DNA of 64,000 nucleotides from Candidatus Thiodiazotropha sp. (ex Epidulcina cf. delphinae) (GCA_025656455.1 JAHXHS010000002.1:124001-188000); one strand, 5' to 3'; shown: positions 8,597-18,900, counted from the stretch's first letter. Notes: generated by a model not told the origin, from the sequence alone. Program-made: numbers and translations.

Positions 8597-9292
8597 TCAC
8601 CATCCGCTAACGGGAATCATCCAGACATAACCCAACCGATCCATCTGCCGCTCGATCCACTTGGCCCGTTTCGCGACGTAGGGTGTCGGCGGTTCGGCCC
8701 GGTACCGCCACGGATTGGGAAGAATCGCCGCCAGGCGCGCCGCCTGGTTGACAGTCAGCCTATCCGCGGATACCTGGAACCAGTATTCGCTGGCTGCGCC
8801 GACCCCATACACACCCGGCCCGAACTCAGCGATATTCAGATAAACCTCGAGAATCCGCCGCTTATCCCAGAGCAACTCGAGCATCAGCGCCAATCCGCCT
8901 TCCAGAAGCTTACGGCTCCAATCTCTGTCAGGCCAGAGAAAGAGGTTCTTCGCCGTCTGCTGGGTCAACGTGCTGGCGCCGCGCGGAGCGGCCCCATCCC
9001 CCGACTCCCGCAAGGCGTTTTCGATAGCATCGAAATCGATACCGTGGTGGTGTGGAAAACGTTGATCTTCCGATGCCACGACGGCGAGCTGCATCGCTGG
9101 TGTTATGCGCTCAAGATCGAGCCATCCGTGCTTGTATTGCGCGGGGTAGCCGCCGGGAGGATCGAGTTCCCGCTGTATCATCCAGGACCAGAACGGTGGA
9201 TCGACATACCGCAGTAGAAAAATGACCGCGATAAGCAATAGACCGCTGCCAGTAAGCAGTAGCACAAGCCCTCTCAGTAAACGCCTTATCAT
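8597..9292 (-). CDS. mtgA: Monofunctional biosynthetic peptidoglycan transglycosylase
   Basis: The 231-residue product has one N-terminal membrane anchor (LLRGLVLLLTGSGLLLIAVIFLL) and a GT51 glycosyltransferase domain. 'AVVASEDQRFPHHHGIDF' carries the catalytic Glu, and 'RGASTLTQQTAKNLFLW' and 'KRRILEVYLNIAEFGPGVYG' are hallmark motifs. It polymerises lipid II into glycan strands without a transpeptidase domain. I chose the ATG at 9292, which overlaps the upstream nrdJ stop (ATGA) and has GAGGGGG before it. Coupling with a ribonucleotide reductase gene is unusual. Confidence 0.92.
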   Translation of the reverse strand: MIRRLLRGLVLLLTGSGLLLIAVIFLLRYVDPPFWSWMIQRELDPPGGYPAQYKHGWLDLERITPAMQLAVVASEDQRFPHHHGIDFDAIENALRESGDGAAPRGASTLTQQTAKNLFLWPDRDWSRKLLEGGLALMLELLWDKRRILEVYLNIAEFGPGVYGVGAASEYWFQVSADRLTVNQAARLAAILPNPWRYRAEPPTPYVAKRAKWIERQMDRLGYVWMIPVSGW

Positions 9293-11106
9293 GCCCCCTC
9301 TCTGTCGAGCGAACAACATTGGACCTCCGCCGGGTGGGAATCACCCGGCCCAAGCACTTCACCGCGGAGCGGATTAGGTCGATATGCCGTACACCCCTTG
9401 AGTCCGAGGGCATGGGCCTCTTCATAGAGTGAACGGAACTGAGTGAAATCGGTGTCGCGGGGCAGGTTCACGGTCTTGGATATGGCGTTATCCACATAGG
9501 GCTGGATCCTGGCCTGCATGGCGAGATGGGTTTTGCCATCCAGTTCACCGGCCGTCACGAAGTGGTCGGGAACTGTGTCGAGCCCCTGCATTCGCCACTG
9601 ACGCCAGGCGTAATCCGTGACGTCGATCTTGAGTTCCTCTCCTGACGGCTGTCGAATCTTACGCTGATAGCGATAGCCGAATACCGGCTCCACGCCACTG
9701 GAGACGTTGTTCGCCAACAGGCTGATCGTACCGGTCGGCGCCATCGCCAGCAGGTGACTGTTGCGTATCCCGGTGGCGCCGATCCGAGTTCGAATATCCT
9801 TGGGCAATCGGCGGATAAACGCCCCTTTCAGGTATGGCGCCGTCTGCAGGGCGGGAAAGGCGCCTCGCTCTTGCGCAAGCGCACAGGAACTGCGATAGGC
9901 GCTATTGCGCAACTGGCGGAATAACCGATCGACAAAGGCGAACGACGAGCGGTCACCGTAACGCAGACCCAACATCATCAGCGTGTCGGCCAGCCCCGTC
10001 ACCCCCAGTCCGATGCGCCTGGTCGCCGTTGCCTGCTCTTTCTGGGCGGGTAGAGGAAAGTGTGACAAGGCAATCACGTCATCCATAAAGCGCACCGAAA
10101 TCGCTATCCACGACTTGAATGCCGGCCAGGCGAATTCAGCCTGGTCGCTGAAGGCCCCGGTGACGAATTGTGTCAGATTGATCGATCCGAGATCGCAAGC
10201 GCCGTAGGGGGGGAGTGGTATTTCACCGCAAGGGTTGGTTGCACTGATACGCTCACGGTAGTAAAGGTTGTTATCGTCGTTGATGCGGTCGATGAACAAC
10301 ACCCCTGGCTCAGCCGTATCAAAGGCAGCGCGCACAAGCCGTTGCCAAAGATCCCTGGCGCGCACCCTGCGATGGATGCGGCAAGCAACAGGCTTGGCGT
10401 AACCAGACCAAATCGCCTCCATCCTATCGCCCCGCTTCTCCTCACCCTTTATGGGAAAGATCAAGGGCCACTCCCCATCGCCCCTTACCGCCTGCATGAA
10501 CGCGTCGGTCACCAGCACGGATAGATTGAAGTTTCGCAGTTCCCGAAAATCCCGTTTGGCATCGATAAACTCCTCGATATCCGGGTGGTTGCATCGCAAG
10601 GTCCCCATCATCGCTCCCCGGCGATTGCCGGTGGAGAGCAAGGTCTCGCACATCGCGTCCCAGATCCGCATGAATGAAACGGGGCCGGATGAGAGCGTGC
10701 CGGCCTGGGCCGCCGACACGCCCCTGGGGCGCAGGCTCGAAAAATCGTAGCCGACACCACCGCCTTGCTGCATGGTGACGGCTCCCTCCTTCAGGGCATC
10801 GAAAATGCCATCCACGGAATCCGCGATCTCACCCATCACGAAGCAGTTGAACAGGGTTACCCGGTGTCGCGTCCCGGCGCCTGCCAGGATGCGCCCCCCG
10901 GGCAAAAAGCGGAAATCCCGTAGCAGCTCATAAAAGCGGGCTTCCCAGGTTGGGGCATGTTCGCCTTCAGTGGATGCAACGGCTCGCGCAACCCGGCGCC
11001 AAGTGTCGTGGATGCTTTGATCATGGCATTTCGCGCCATCCCGGTAGCGGTATTTGCGCTCCCAGATCGTCTGCGAAAGCTCATTGTCAAAGGGTTCTCT
11101 GCACAT
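9289..11106 (-). CDS. nrdJ: Adenosylcobalamin-dependent (class II) ribonucleoside-diphosphate reductase
   Basis: This 605-residue protein has the class II active-site arrangement: Cys88 in 'TLFNCFV', the radical-site loop NPCGEIPL with Cys293, 'QQGGGVGYDFSSLRPRG' and 'MAPTGTISLLANNVSSGVEP'. It ends with 'GLKGCTAYRPNP' and a Cys pair (QCCSL) close to the C-terminus, likely the re-reducing cysteines. It makes deoxynucleotides without needing oxygen, using vitamin B12. The last codons overlap mtgA. I see no clear cobalamin riboswitch in the 11107-11260 stretch upstream. Confidence 0.92.
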   Translation of the reverse strand: MCREPFDNELSQTIWERKYRYRDGAKCHDQSIHDTWRRVARAVASTEGEHAPTWEARFYELLRDFRFLPGGRILAGAGTRHRVTLFNCFVMGEIADSVDGIFDALKEGAVTMQQGGGVGYDFSSLRPRGVSAAQAGTLSSGPVSFMRIWDAMCETLLSTGNRRGAMMGTLRCNHPDIEEFIDAKRDFRELRNFNLSVLVTDAFMQAVRGDGEWPLIFPIKGEEKRGDRMEAIWSGYAKPVACRIHRRVRARDLWQRLVRAAFDTAEPGVLFIDRINDDNNLYYRERISATNPCGEIPLPPYGACDLGSINLTQFVTGAFSDQAEFAWPAFKSWIAISVRFMDDVIALSHFPLPAQKEQATATRRIGLGVTGLADTLMMLGLRYGDRSSFAFVDRLFRQLRNSAYRSSCALAQERGAFPALQTAPYLKGAFIRRLPKDIRTRIGATGIRNSHLLAMAPTGTISLLANNVSSGVEPVFGYRYQRKIRQPSGEELKIDVTDYAWRQWRMQGLDTVPDHFVTAGELDGKTHLAMQARIQPYVDNAISKTVNLPRDTDFTQFRSLYEEAHALGLKGCTAYRPNPLRGEVLGPGDSHPAEVQCCSLDREGA

Positions 11107-11259
11107 GCTCTTGTAGACAGGTTGGCGTCACAGTTCAAAGTTTAGTACGCAGATGGGTCCCCTGGTTCAAGCCCATCCGCGAGTGGGTAAGAGAAAGCGC
11201 ACTCGATCAGGGAAAGAGCCATAAATCATTAGGGTTCGGTTCTTCAACGCAAAGTTGAT

Positions 11260-11352
11260 TGTCCGCGAATGAACGCGAATGTAAATAATCCGTCCTGTCG
11301 TTTGACTTGATGGCTTTCTAAATTTGCGTTTATTCGCGTTCATTTGCGGACA
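11260..11352. repeat. Paired inverted repeat, TGTCCGC(A/G)AATGAACGC family, copy 2
   Basis: TGTCCGCGAATGAACGCGAA on the left and CGCGTTCATTTGCGGACA on the right, about 55 bases apart, form the same structure as 8475-8576. It lies in the 11107-11449 gap between nrdJ and the GFA gene. I see no gene or clear promoter elsewhere in that gap. Confidence 0.7.
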
Positions 11353-11449
11353 AATCCTGCTTGATAAGATTTGTTGCGCTTGACCTTTTTACCCACCCGA
11401 ACCGGGGAAAGGCCAAGAGAATAAGCCGGTAAGCACCCGAACGAACCGC

Positions 11450-11815
11450 TTAAAGCAAGTGTTTCCCGTCGAACACCTCGGCATCCAACGAGAAGGGATC
11501 GATTCCCTCGATACAACCCAGATTGGCGCGAAAATAGCCCGGCATTCTGGCTGTCTCATGGAAGGGATAGATGCCGCAATGCTTACAGAAGTAGTGTTTT
11601 GCGGTCTTGGCGCCAAACTGGTAGAGCCCCAAGGCTCCTTCCTCCGCCTCAATCGTAAATTGCGCCGGGGGGATTGCCTGAGGCGTCATCATCGCCCCCT
11701 TGCGCGAGCAAATCGAGCAGTTACAACGTATGCCGCTGTCTATCTCATCGCCTTCAAAGGAAAAACGGACAGCGCCGCAATGGCAACTGCCCTGGTAGTG
11801 TTGTGTCATGGCCAT
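11450..11815 (-). CDS. GFA-domain zinc protein (glutathione-dependent formaldehyde-activating-like)
   Basis: The 121-residue protein shows the GFA zinc-binding pattern: CHCG near residue 11, CNCSIC at 32-37 and FCKHCG near residue 77. Family members are cytoplasmic and bind two zincs. Some condense glutathione with formaldehyde but most have unknown substrates. It stands alone on the minus strand, so no partner hints at a substrate. Confidence 0.85.
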   Translation of the reverse strand: MAMTQHYQGSCHCGAVRFSFEGDEIDSGIRCNCSICSRKGAMMTPQAIPPAQFTIEAEEGALGLYQFGAKTAKHYFCKHCGIYPFHETARMPGYFRANLGCIEGIDPFSLDAEVFDGKHLL

Positions 11816-11941
11816 CTCCTGATTTGTCGATGCTTCGCACCGTGAAATTATATCTCTGCTTGCGGGCTATCCGGTCACTCTTGAATTACCCCTCCCTCCG
11901 GGAGAGGGATGGAACTGAATCGATCCATAAAGAGACAATCT

Positions 11942-12205
11942 TCAGAAATACCTCAGCCAATTCATGATCATCGACCATAGTTTTCCGTAAACTGCAGCGA
12001 GAAAGGCATCATGAATGAGCATGCCGAGGAGCGCCATGATTAACGCAAACCAGAGAACAGCCTGGATTGGCAGCCAGACACCATCCAACAGCAAAAATCC
12101 GTTGAGTATGAACCAAAGAAAAAAACCTGTCGGCAACCCGATCAAGCCGTTCAACAGACCCAACGCAAGCCTATCACCGATTGAGGTGTCTTTTTCCAAC
12201 AGCAT
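11942..12205 (-). CDS. Small inner-membrane protein of unknown function
   Basis: I do not recognise this 87-residue protein. It has two or three hydrophobic segments (about 17-40, 43-65 and 66-80) and ends in an aromatic/basic tail (MIMNWLRYF). It has no cysteine motif and no clear operon partner. The hydrophobic pattern and ordinary codon use make it likely to be real. Confidence 0.5.
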   Translation of the reverse strand: MLLEKDTSIGDRLALGLLNGLIGLPTGFFLWFILNGFLLLDGVWLPIQAVLWFALIMALLGMLIHDAFLAAVYGKLWSMIMNWLRYF

Positions 12206-12240
12206 CTGTATAACGCCATCTATCGCCTATGGCTGATTTA

Positions 12241-12404
12241 AACCTGAATCCATGAGTTCATCGGGGCACATCGCACAAGCTCTTGATCCGTCTAGCTATA
12301 TAAAAATTCTCACCAGACCTAAGGGTATGGCTGCGAATTTTTATTACGCTATCCGAATCAATATCTTGCACGCTGCGCTCCCTCTGAACCCGCGGATTCA
12401 GGTT
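12241..12404. repeat. Possible small inverted-repeat element upstream of msrA
   Basis: AACCTGAATCC at 12241-12251 is matched by its exact complement GGATTCAGGTT at 12394-12404, about 140 bases apart. No reading frame lies between. The 12206-12523 gap otherwise shows only A/T-rich DNA that probably holds the msrA promoter. Confidence 0.35.
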
Positions 12405-12523
12405 AAAGAATAGACCACTGAATTACGCCACAAATCTTGGGGTTATCACTTTTTTATCACAAGGGGAACAGCTCTGAACCCTACCTGTCTACTCTGACAC
12501 AGAATACACTGCGGAGTCGATCC

Positions 12524-13171
12524 ATGAGTAAGATGATAATCAGGTCCCTGGCTGTCCTGGTATGCCTAAGCGCCACCTTCATTTTCGCCAGGGCGGAGAT
12601 AACGACGGATATCGAGGCCAAGCCAATTCCCGATAATCTGGCGGTCGCCACATTTGCCGGCGGGTGTTTCTGGTGCACCGAATCGGATTTCGAGAAGCTG
12701 GAAGGAGTCGCCAAGGTGATCTCGGGCTATAGCGGGGGAAAGGAAGCGCATCCAAGCTACCGGCAGGTATCGAGCGGCGCCACGGGACATCTGGAGAGCG
12801 TGGAGGTCCATTATGATCCGACGGTCATCAGCTACGAGGCGCTCCTCCAGGCATTCTGGCGCATGATCGATCCGACCGACCCGGGCGGCCAGTTCGTCGA
12901 CCGGGGACATCAATACTCCACCGCTATTTTTTACCACACTGAAGCACAGCGAATCACCGCCGAGAAGTCACGCAAATCGTTGGATGCCAGCGGTCGGTAC
13001 GACAAGCCGATCATTACGCCTGTCCGGCAAGCCGGCGTCTTCTATCCGGCCGAAACCTATCATCAGGACTATTATCGGCGTAACCCGGTGAGATATCGCA
13101 TCTATCGCTGGAATTCAGGCCGGGACCAGTTTCTGAAAATGGCCTGGGGGGAGGAGACACTGCACAAATAG
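12524..13171 (+). CDS. msrA: Periplasmic peptide methionine sulfoxide reductase A
   Basis: The 215-residue protein begins with a signal peptide (MIIRSLAVLVCLSATFIFARAE), then the MsrA signature GGCFWCTES with the catalytic Cys at residue 48. 'VISGYSGG', 'GATGHLESVEV' and 'GRYDKPIITPV' follow. It reduces S-methionine sulfoxide in proteins. The signal sequence suggests it repairs envelope proteins. The ATG at 12524 has GGAG 7 bases upstream; a longer reading from 12437 has none of these features. Confidence 0.92.
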   Translation: MSKMIIRSLAVLVCLSATFIFARAEITTDIEAKPIPDNLAVATFAGGCFWCTESDFEKLEGVAKVISGYSGGKEAHPSYRQVSSGATGHLESVEVHYDPTVISYEALLQAFWRMIDPTDPGGQFVDRGHQYSTAIFYHTEAQRITAEKSRKSLDASGRYDKPIITPVRQAGVFYPAETYHQDYYRRNPVRYRIYRWNSGRDQFLKMAWGEETLHK

Positions 13172-13285
13172 GGCTCTTACCTATATCGAATGGGTGAAAA
13201 AATAAAGCATGACGATTCCAGTCATCAGTAAAAACCTTAATTGGCCGCGAATTAACGCAAATGGGTTTATTTCGATACTGTAATC

Positions 13286-13536
13286 ATCTACTACCCGCTG
13301 AGCGGGTAGTATGATGAAAGCCCCCAGAGGGGGCTATGTCAGGACTCGTTCTCGCTTTTCTGCGCCTGCACGCTGCCATCCTGTTTTAACACGGTACGCC
13401 AGGGCCGCACCCTTCTATGAGGCAATGTTTTCCACAACTGGCCGGGAAAGCAAAATTTCTCTCGCCAAACTCGCAAAGTGCGCCAAGAAAACATTGCCCG
13501 AGGACCCTTTGCGGGCTTGGCGTTCTTGGCGAGAGT
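13286..13536. repeat. Cluster of palindromic repeats in a gene-free stretch
   Basis: The 13172-13803 gap has no credible gene but is dense in repeats. ACTACCCGCTGAGCGGGTAGT (13292-13312) is a hairpin of the same family as 27547-27583. AGCCCCCAGAGGGGGCT (13319-13335) is a terminator-like hairpin. A diverged GGCCGCACCC copy is near 13395-13412. CTCTCGCCAAACTCGCAAAG (about 13458) faces CTTTGCGGGCTTGGCGTTCT (about 13510), forming another paired repeat. Confidence 0.6.
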
Positions 13537-13803
13537 TTCTTTTCATCTTAGGGTCTCAACAAGGGGTCAGTTTCAACCTCCCTGCCTGAACCTGTCAACC
13601 AGCTGCACCCCGACCCCGGCATGCCAAAGCCTCTTCGTGTCTCACCGCCTGAGGCGGTGGTTTATCTACATTGAATTAACCCGGCAACCTATTCATGGGA
13701 CGAAGCAAAATCATATCCCCGCATTCCCCCACTGCCGGTTGGTTATAACCAGCCAAATACCCTGCTATATATCAAGTATTGATTCTAGCGCGGTTTAGGA
13801 AAT

Positions 13804-15252
13804 ATGATCCCACTACCCAGTGGAACCCTTGTCGGCATCACCAGTATCAGGGCAAGATACCATGCATTGCGCCTGAATCTTGCCGTGGACCCTGAAACAC
13901 CCCATCAGGAGCTGTACGGGCTAGTGGATATCGTGGTCGGACCTGAGGATCAACAGCGCCTGCCGGGCAATACCCGCTTCCTATTCACCGGGCATACCCT
14001 GGCGGAGTTGCCGGCCATCCCCTCCTGGTCGCAGGATGACCGGGAGGCGTTTGCCGTCTGGCTGCAACGCCAGACACAGATCCGGGAAATCGAACAGGCC
14101 AGAAAGCGCATCGTCTGCGACGAATTCCCACTGATCGTACAAGAGTATCCCTATCCGCAACGACTCTACAGCACATTGGGACAGTGGATAGAGCGCATCT
14201 CCCTGCATCGGGCTTCTGCGCAGCAATGGCGTCAAACCCTGATGAACTCAAGACGCCAGGGCATTCGGGATGATGAAATTGCGTGGTCCGGGATTCTGGG
14301 TTTCCTCGACGACCAACAGCAAGCCGGGAAGAAAACGATTTCCCGCGATGAACTGCTGTCACACATCGACTTCGCAACGATTCGCCTCTGCCTAACCAAT
14401 GAACTCGTCTCAGAAAGCGCGTACCAACCGGCGTTTTCTGAATCTCCTCAATGCAAGGGGGTCGAAATTAGCGGCCGACACGATCCGCACCACGCCGGCA
14501 TGCCGCTCGAATACGCCCAAAGCAACCGCTACGAACACAAATCCCTGTATGGTGGGTACGACTATCGGGAGTGGCTGTTGTCACTGCCAGACTACCCCTT
14601 GTCCCATTTCACCAGCCACTACTACGAGCGCAATCTGCTGCTGCACTTTCGCACCAAACAACGTCAGGACCATCAAGGCAGACGGCTATTGTTTATCGAG
14701 GAGTTGCAGAGCGACTGGCATCAGTCCGGCGCCATGCACGGCTATCAGAATCGTTGGCCGGGGCGGATACCCCCCGCCCCCTTTCGTAAGGAGTGGATCG
14801 GCCTGGGATTGAAACTCATCCTCCTCCATGCCGCCGAAAACGGCCTTGACGCCATTGCCTGGACCCAGGGCGATGTGCATGAGTCGCACTATTTACGGCC
14901 GATTGGGCCTGTCAGGCGCCTCTACGATGTCGAGATCCCACGCTATCTGGAGCGGCTCTGCCATCGCTGGAACCCGATGATCGAGACCACCAGGATCCCC
15001 ACCAAGGAGCCTCGCTTACACATCAGCCGGCAAATGGACAAATGGTTCATCACCGATACAAAAGGGAGTTTTTTCACGCCTCCCCGCTATTCACAGCAAG
15101 AAGCCATCAGAGTCATGGCGCGGCACTGCAGGCGGATCGATCTTGAAGTGCCTGCCCTATTCCTGGATAAGGGGGTGAGGGAACGAATACTCGAGGATGG
15201 ATTTCCGCTATTTGGTGAAAAAGCGCTCAAACACAACGATAAAAGATGCTAG
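13804..15252 (+). CDS. Free-standing homologue of a phage/plasmid 'polyvalent protein' domain
   Basis: This 482-residue protein resembles a region of unknown function embedded in very large phage and plasmid polyvalent proteins. The typical order is present: 'GIRDDEIAWSGILGFLDD' (about 153-170), 'YEHKSLYGGYDYREWLLSLPD' (243-263), 'RRLLFIEELQSDWHQSG' (293-309) and 'APFRKEWIGLGLKLILLHAAENGLDAIAWTQGD' (335-357). Conserved Glu, Asp, Trp and His in FIEELQSDWHQ look like a possible active site. AGGA precedes the ATG. There are no phage genes next to it and no partner gene, so its role here is unknown. Recognition is from memory of the motif. Confidence 0.6.
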   Translation: MIPLPSGTLVGITSIRARYHALRLNLAVDPETPHQELYGLVDIVVGPEDQQRLPGNTRFLFTGHTLAELPAIPSWSQDDREAFAVWLQRQTQIREIEQARKRIVCDEFPLIVQEYPYPQRLYSTLGQWIERISLHRASAQQWRQTLMNSRRQGIRDDEIAWSGILGFLDDQQQAGKKTISRDELLSHIDFATIRLCLTNELVSESAYQPAFSESPQCKGVEISGRHDPHHAGMPLEYAQSNRYEHKSLYGGYDYREWLLSLPDYPLSHFTSHYYERNLLLHFRTKQRQDHQGRRLLFIEELQSDWHQSGAMHGYQNRWPGRIPPAPFRKEWIGLGLKLILLHAAENGLDAIAWTQGDVHESHYLRPIGPVRRLYDVEIPRYLERLCHRWNPMIETTRIPTKEPRLHISRQMDKWFITDTKGSFFTPPRYSQQEAIRVMARHCRRIDLEVPALFLDKGVRERILEDGFPLFGEKALKHNDKRC

Positions 15253-15325
15253 AAATTCAAAAACTCAAGCTCAGATCCGGAAAAGAGAGACCGCCGATTT
15301 CTCCCTTTTCCGGCAGCCATTCGGG

Positions 15326-15778
15326 TTAATCGGCCATATAGTGAACACCGCCAAAGTGCTTTTGTCCATCCGTAGTCTTGAACAGCACCATCAGTTGATG
15401 CTCACCGTTCTGACTCAAGTCATAACCAGCCATATACCACTCCCCCATCTTCATCAGCATCTTGCTACTCTCCTTGCCGTCGGGGTAAACCACCTTGGAG
15501 TTGGCGGTGAGGTCACTTATCGTCTGCCCATCCTTCTCCACCTTTACCATGAGGTTATGACTACCACCATGTTGCATGCCTTCCTTTGCCTGCATCACAT
15601 GGAAACTGACGGTATGCCCGTCAATCTGCTTTTTCTCCAGGAACATCTTTGGCTGTAACGCCATCGTGTCAAGGTTGCTGTGGTCCATCGGGGTGTGATT
15701 GTGGTCCATTTCGGCATAACCGGCAATGGCAACACCGCTCAGAACGGTAAAGGTTAGGTTCTTTATGACTTTTTTCAT
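15326..15778 (-). CDS. Methionine/histidine-rich periplasmic protein, probably metal-related
   Basis: The 150-residue protein has a signal peptide (MKKVIKNLTFTVLSGVAIAGYA), then a Met/His-rich segment (EMDHNHTPMDHSN) and a compact domain with 'FHVMQAKEGMQHGGSHNLMV', 'MLMKMGEWYMAGYDLSQNGEHQL' and a C-terminal His. I do not recognise the family with certainty. Its location 200 bases downstream of the Cus-type efflux operon on the same strand and its Met/His content suggest copper or silver binding in the periplasm. Confidence 0.6.
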   Translation of the reverse strand: MKKVIKNLTFTVLSGVAIAGYAEMDHNHTPMDHSNLDTMALQPKMFLEKKQIDGHTVSFHVMQAKEGMQHGGSHNLMVKVEKDGQTISDLTANSKVVYPDGKESSKMLMKMGEWYMAGYDLSQNGEHQLMVLFKTTDGQKHFGGVHYMAD

Positions 15779-15850
15779 GTTGTATCTCCACTCACGTTAG
15801 TAAAAAAAAGATCGGTATCTAACTAGTCTCCGTCCAGAAACAACAGCGCT

Positions 15851-15922
15851 CGTCATTCCGGCGCATGCCGGAATCCACGCAGTCGTTGAATTCCCTGGAT
15901 CCCGGCATACGCCGGGATGACG
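15851..15922. repeat. Two-armed CGTCATTCCGGC palindromic repeat
   Basis: The left arm (15851-15877) and right arm (15896-15922, ending GGGATGACG) are near-perfect complements, and each arm is itself a GCCGG hairpin. It sits between cusA and the 15326 gene. A one-armed copy is at 5447-5475. Confidence 0.65.
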
Positions 15923-15978
15923 TGAGTTTAAAAAATATGCATTTATGGCCAGACACTAAATAGATCAAGTTCACTCAA

Positions 15979-18900
15979 TCAGGCTTCACTGTTTTTCAGT
16001 AGTTCCTCCGCTTCCATAACAGTTCTACTGGAATAAAACCGTTCCTTGAACTGTAATACCAGACCGTAGATCACTGGCAGAACCAGCATGCAAAGCACGG
16101 TGACACTTACCATCCCCCCAACCATCGGAGCGGCGATGCGTTGCATCACTTCAGAACCGGTACCGGAGCCCCACAGGATAGGTAACAGACCGGCAATGAT
16201 GGCGGTAGCGGTCATGGCGATGGGGCGTACCCGCTCTGCCGTACCTTGCAGGACTGCATCCATCAGTTCGTCTTTGGTAAGACAGCCTGCGTCACCCCGA
16301 ATGGTTCTCTGGTGGCGTGCCTCCGCTACGGCCTGATCAATAAATGTCAGCACTAGCACACCGATCTCCGCAGCCACACCTGCCAGGGCGATAAAGCCAA
16401 CCACCACCGCCACTGAAAGGTTGAATCCGTACCAGTAGACCAACCAAATACCGCCGATCAGGCCGAAGGGAATTGAGAGCATCACCACCAGTGGCGAGCT
16501 GAGATTACCGAAGTTGAAATAGAGCAGGAGAAAGATAATCAACAGCGTTGCCGGTACCACGACACGTAGTCGTTCCTCTGCTCGCTCCATGTATTCGAAC
16601 TGCCCCGACCACACCAGGGTGTATCCCGGTGGAATCTTCACCTGCTCGCTTACGGTTCGCTTAGCCTCGGCCACATAACCACCTATGTCCGAGGTGCTGA
16701 TGTCGACATAGATCCAGGCATTGGGGCGGGCATCCTCGCTCTTAATCACCGGTGGCCCACGGCGTAAGTGAATCTCAGCCACTTGCGCCAAGGGAATGGG
16801 CCCGCCACCGGGGGTAGGAATCAACACCCGCTTGAGCCGGGCCGGGTCATCACGCAGCTCCCGAGGGTATCGCACATTCACCGGGTAACGCTCTAATCCC
16901 TCCACCGTGCGGGTCACGTTCATCCCACCGATGGCGGACTGGATCACATCCTGCACATCGCCTACCGTAAGCCCATAACGGGCAGCCGCCTTGCGATCAA
17001 TATCGAAGTCAAGGTAGTAGCCTCCCACCGCACGGTCACCAAAGGCGGAGACAGTATTCGGCACCGTCTTCATCACCCGTTCGATATCCTTCGACAGGGA
17101 CTCCAGCACCCCGAGATCCGCTCCACTCACCTTGATTCCGATAGGCGTCTTGATACCGGTGGAAAGCATGTCGATGCGGGTCTTGATCGGCATGGTCCAG
17201 CTGTTGGCTAAGCCGGGAAACTTGATTGCCGCATCCATCTCCTTCATCAGATCCTGGGTAGTCTTGGCAGGATCGGACCACTGTTCTCTGGGCTTTAGCC
17301 GAATCGTGGTCTCCAGCATCGCCAAGGGGGCTGGGTCGGTGGCGCTTTCGGCACGCCCCACTTTGCCATACACCGTTTCCACCTCGGGAAAGCTCGCAAT
17401 GATCTTGTCGGTCTGTTGCAACAACTCCTTGGCCTTGGTGATGGAGATCCCTGGATAAGTGGTGGGCATGTAGAGAATATCTCCCTCATCCAGAGGCGGC
17501 ATGAACTCGCTGCCCAATTGCTGTAGCGGCTGCAGGGTGATGCCCAGCAATACCAATGCTCCGGCCAGGGTCAGCCAACGTACTCGGATCGCCAGCGACA
17601 AGAGTGGGCGATGCACGATGTGGAGCAGGCGGTTGACAGGATTTTTTGCCTCCGAGATGATCTTGCCGCGGATAAAAAAACCCATCATTACCGGCACCAG
17701 CGTCACCGCCAGGATCGCCGAGGCTGCCATGGCATAGGTCTTGGTGAAGGCCAAGGGACTGAACAGCCGCCCCTCCTGGGCCTGTAGGGTGAAGACCGGC
17801 AGGAAGGAGACAGTAATGATCAGCAACGAGAAGAAGAGTGCCGGCCCCACTTCCCGGGCTGAGTTGCCGATGGCCTGCCAGCGTTCTCGATCGCTCAGCT
17901 TCCGGCCGAGCCGGTGGGCCATCTGTTCCAGGTGTTTGTGGGCGTTTTCGATCATCACGATGGCCCCGTCAACCATCGCGCCGATGGCGATGGCGATACC
18001 CCCGAGGGACATGATATTGGCGTTGATCCCTTGGGCCTGCATCACGATGAAGGCTATCAGGATACCGACCGGCAGGGTCAGGATCGCCACCAAGGCAGAA
18101 CGGGCGTGCAACAGAAAGACGATGCAGACCAGGGAGACGACAACCGACTCCTCCAGTAGTTTGTGCTGCAGGTTGTTCACCGCCCTCTGGATCAGATCGG
18201 AGCGATCATAGACCGGCACAATTTCCACCCCTTCAGGCAGACCCGCCTTCAACTCATCGAGTTTCTCCCGCACCTTCTGAATGGTGGTCAGGGCATTTTC
18301 ACCAAAACGCATCACCACCACACCGCCGACCGTCTCACCCTCGCCGTTCAATTCACCCACGCCACGTCGCAGCTCCGGCCCCAGCTGTACCTGGGCGATA
18401 TCCCGCAGGCGCACCGGCGTCCCCTGGCCATCCACCGCCACCGGGATCTCCCGCAGGTCGTCCGGATTTTCAATGTAACCGCGGCTGCGCACCATGTACT
18501 CGGTCTCGGTCATCTCCACCAGACGCCCGCCTACGTCATTATTGGAACGTTTGATGGCACGCTTCACCTTGTTCAGAGAAATGCCGTAAGCGGCCATAGC
18601 ATTGGGATCAACTTCCACTTGGTACTGTTTCACGTAGCCACCGATGCTGGCCACCTCCGCCACCCCGGGTACTGTTTGTAACGGGTAGCGCAAATACCAG
18701 TCCTGGATCGAACGCAGCTGGGAAAGATCCTGGTTTCCACTCCGGTCCACCAAGGCGTATTCGTAGACCCAGCCAACCCCGGTGGCGTCTGGCCCCAGGG
18801 TTGGGTTGACCCCATCGGGCAGCCGGCTGGTGACATAGTTGAGTTGTTCCAGAACACGGGAGCGCGCCCAGTAGAGGTCTGTCCCGTCCTCGAAGATGAT

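Noticed and set aside
11107..11260. Possible cobalamin riboswitch upstream of nrdJ
   Set aside because: Expected for a B12-dependent enzyme, but I could not find the conserved B12-box or a matching fold in this stretch.
13311..13798. Two overlapping plus-strand frames in the gap before the polyvalent-type gene
   Set aside because: They run through several palindromic repeats and have repeat-derived composition, so they look like chance frames.
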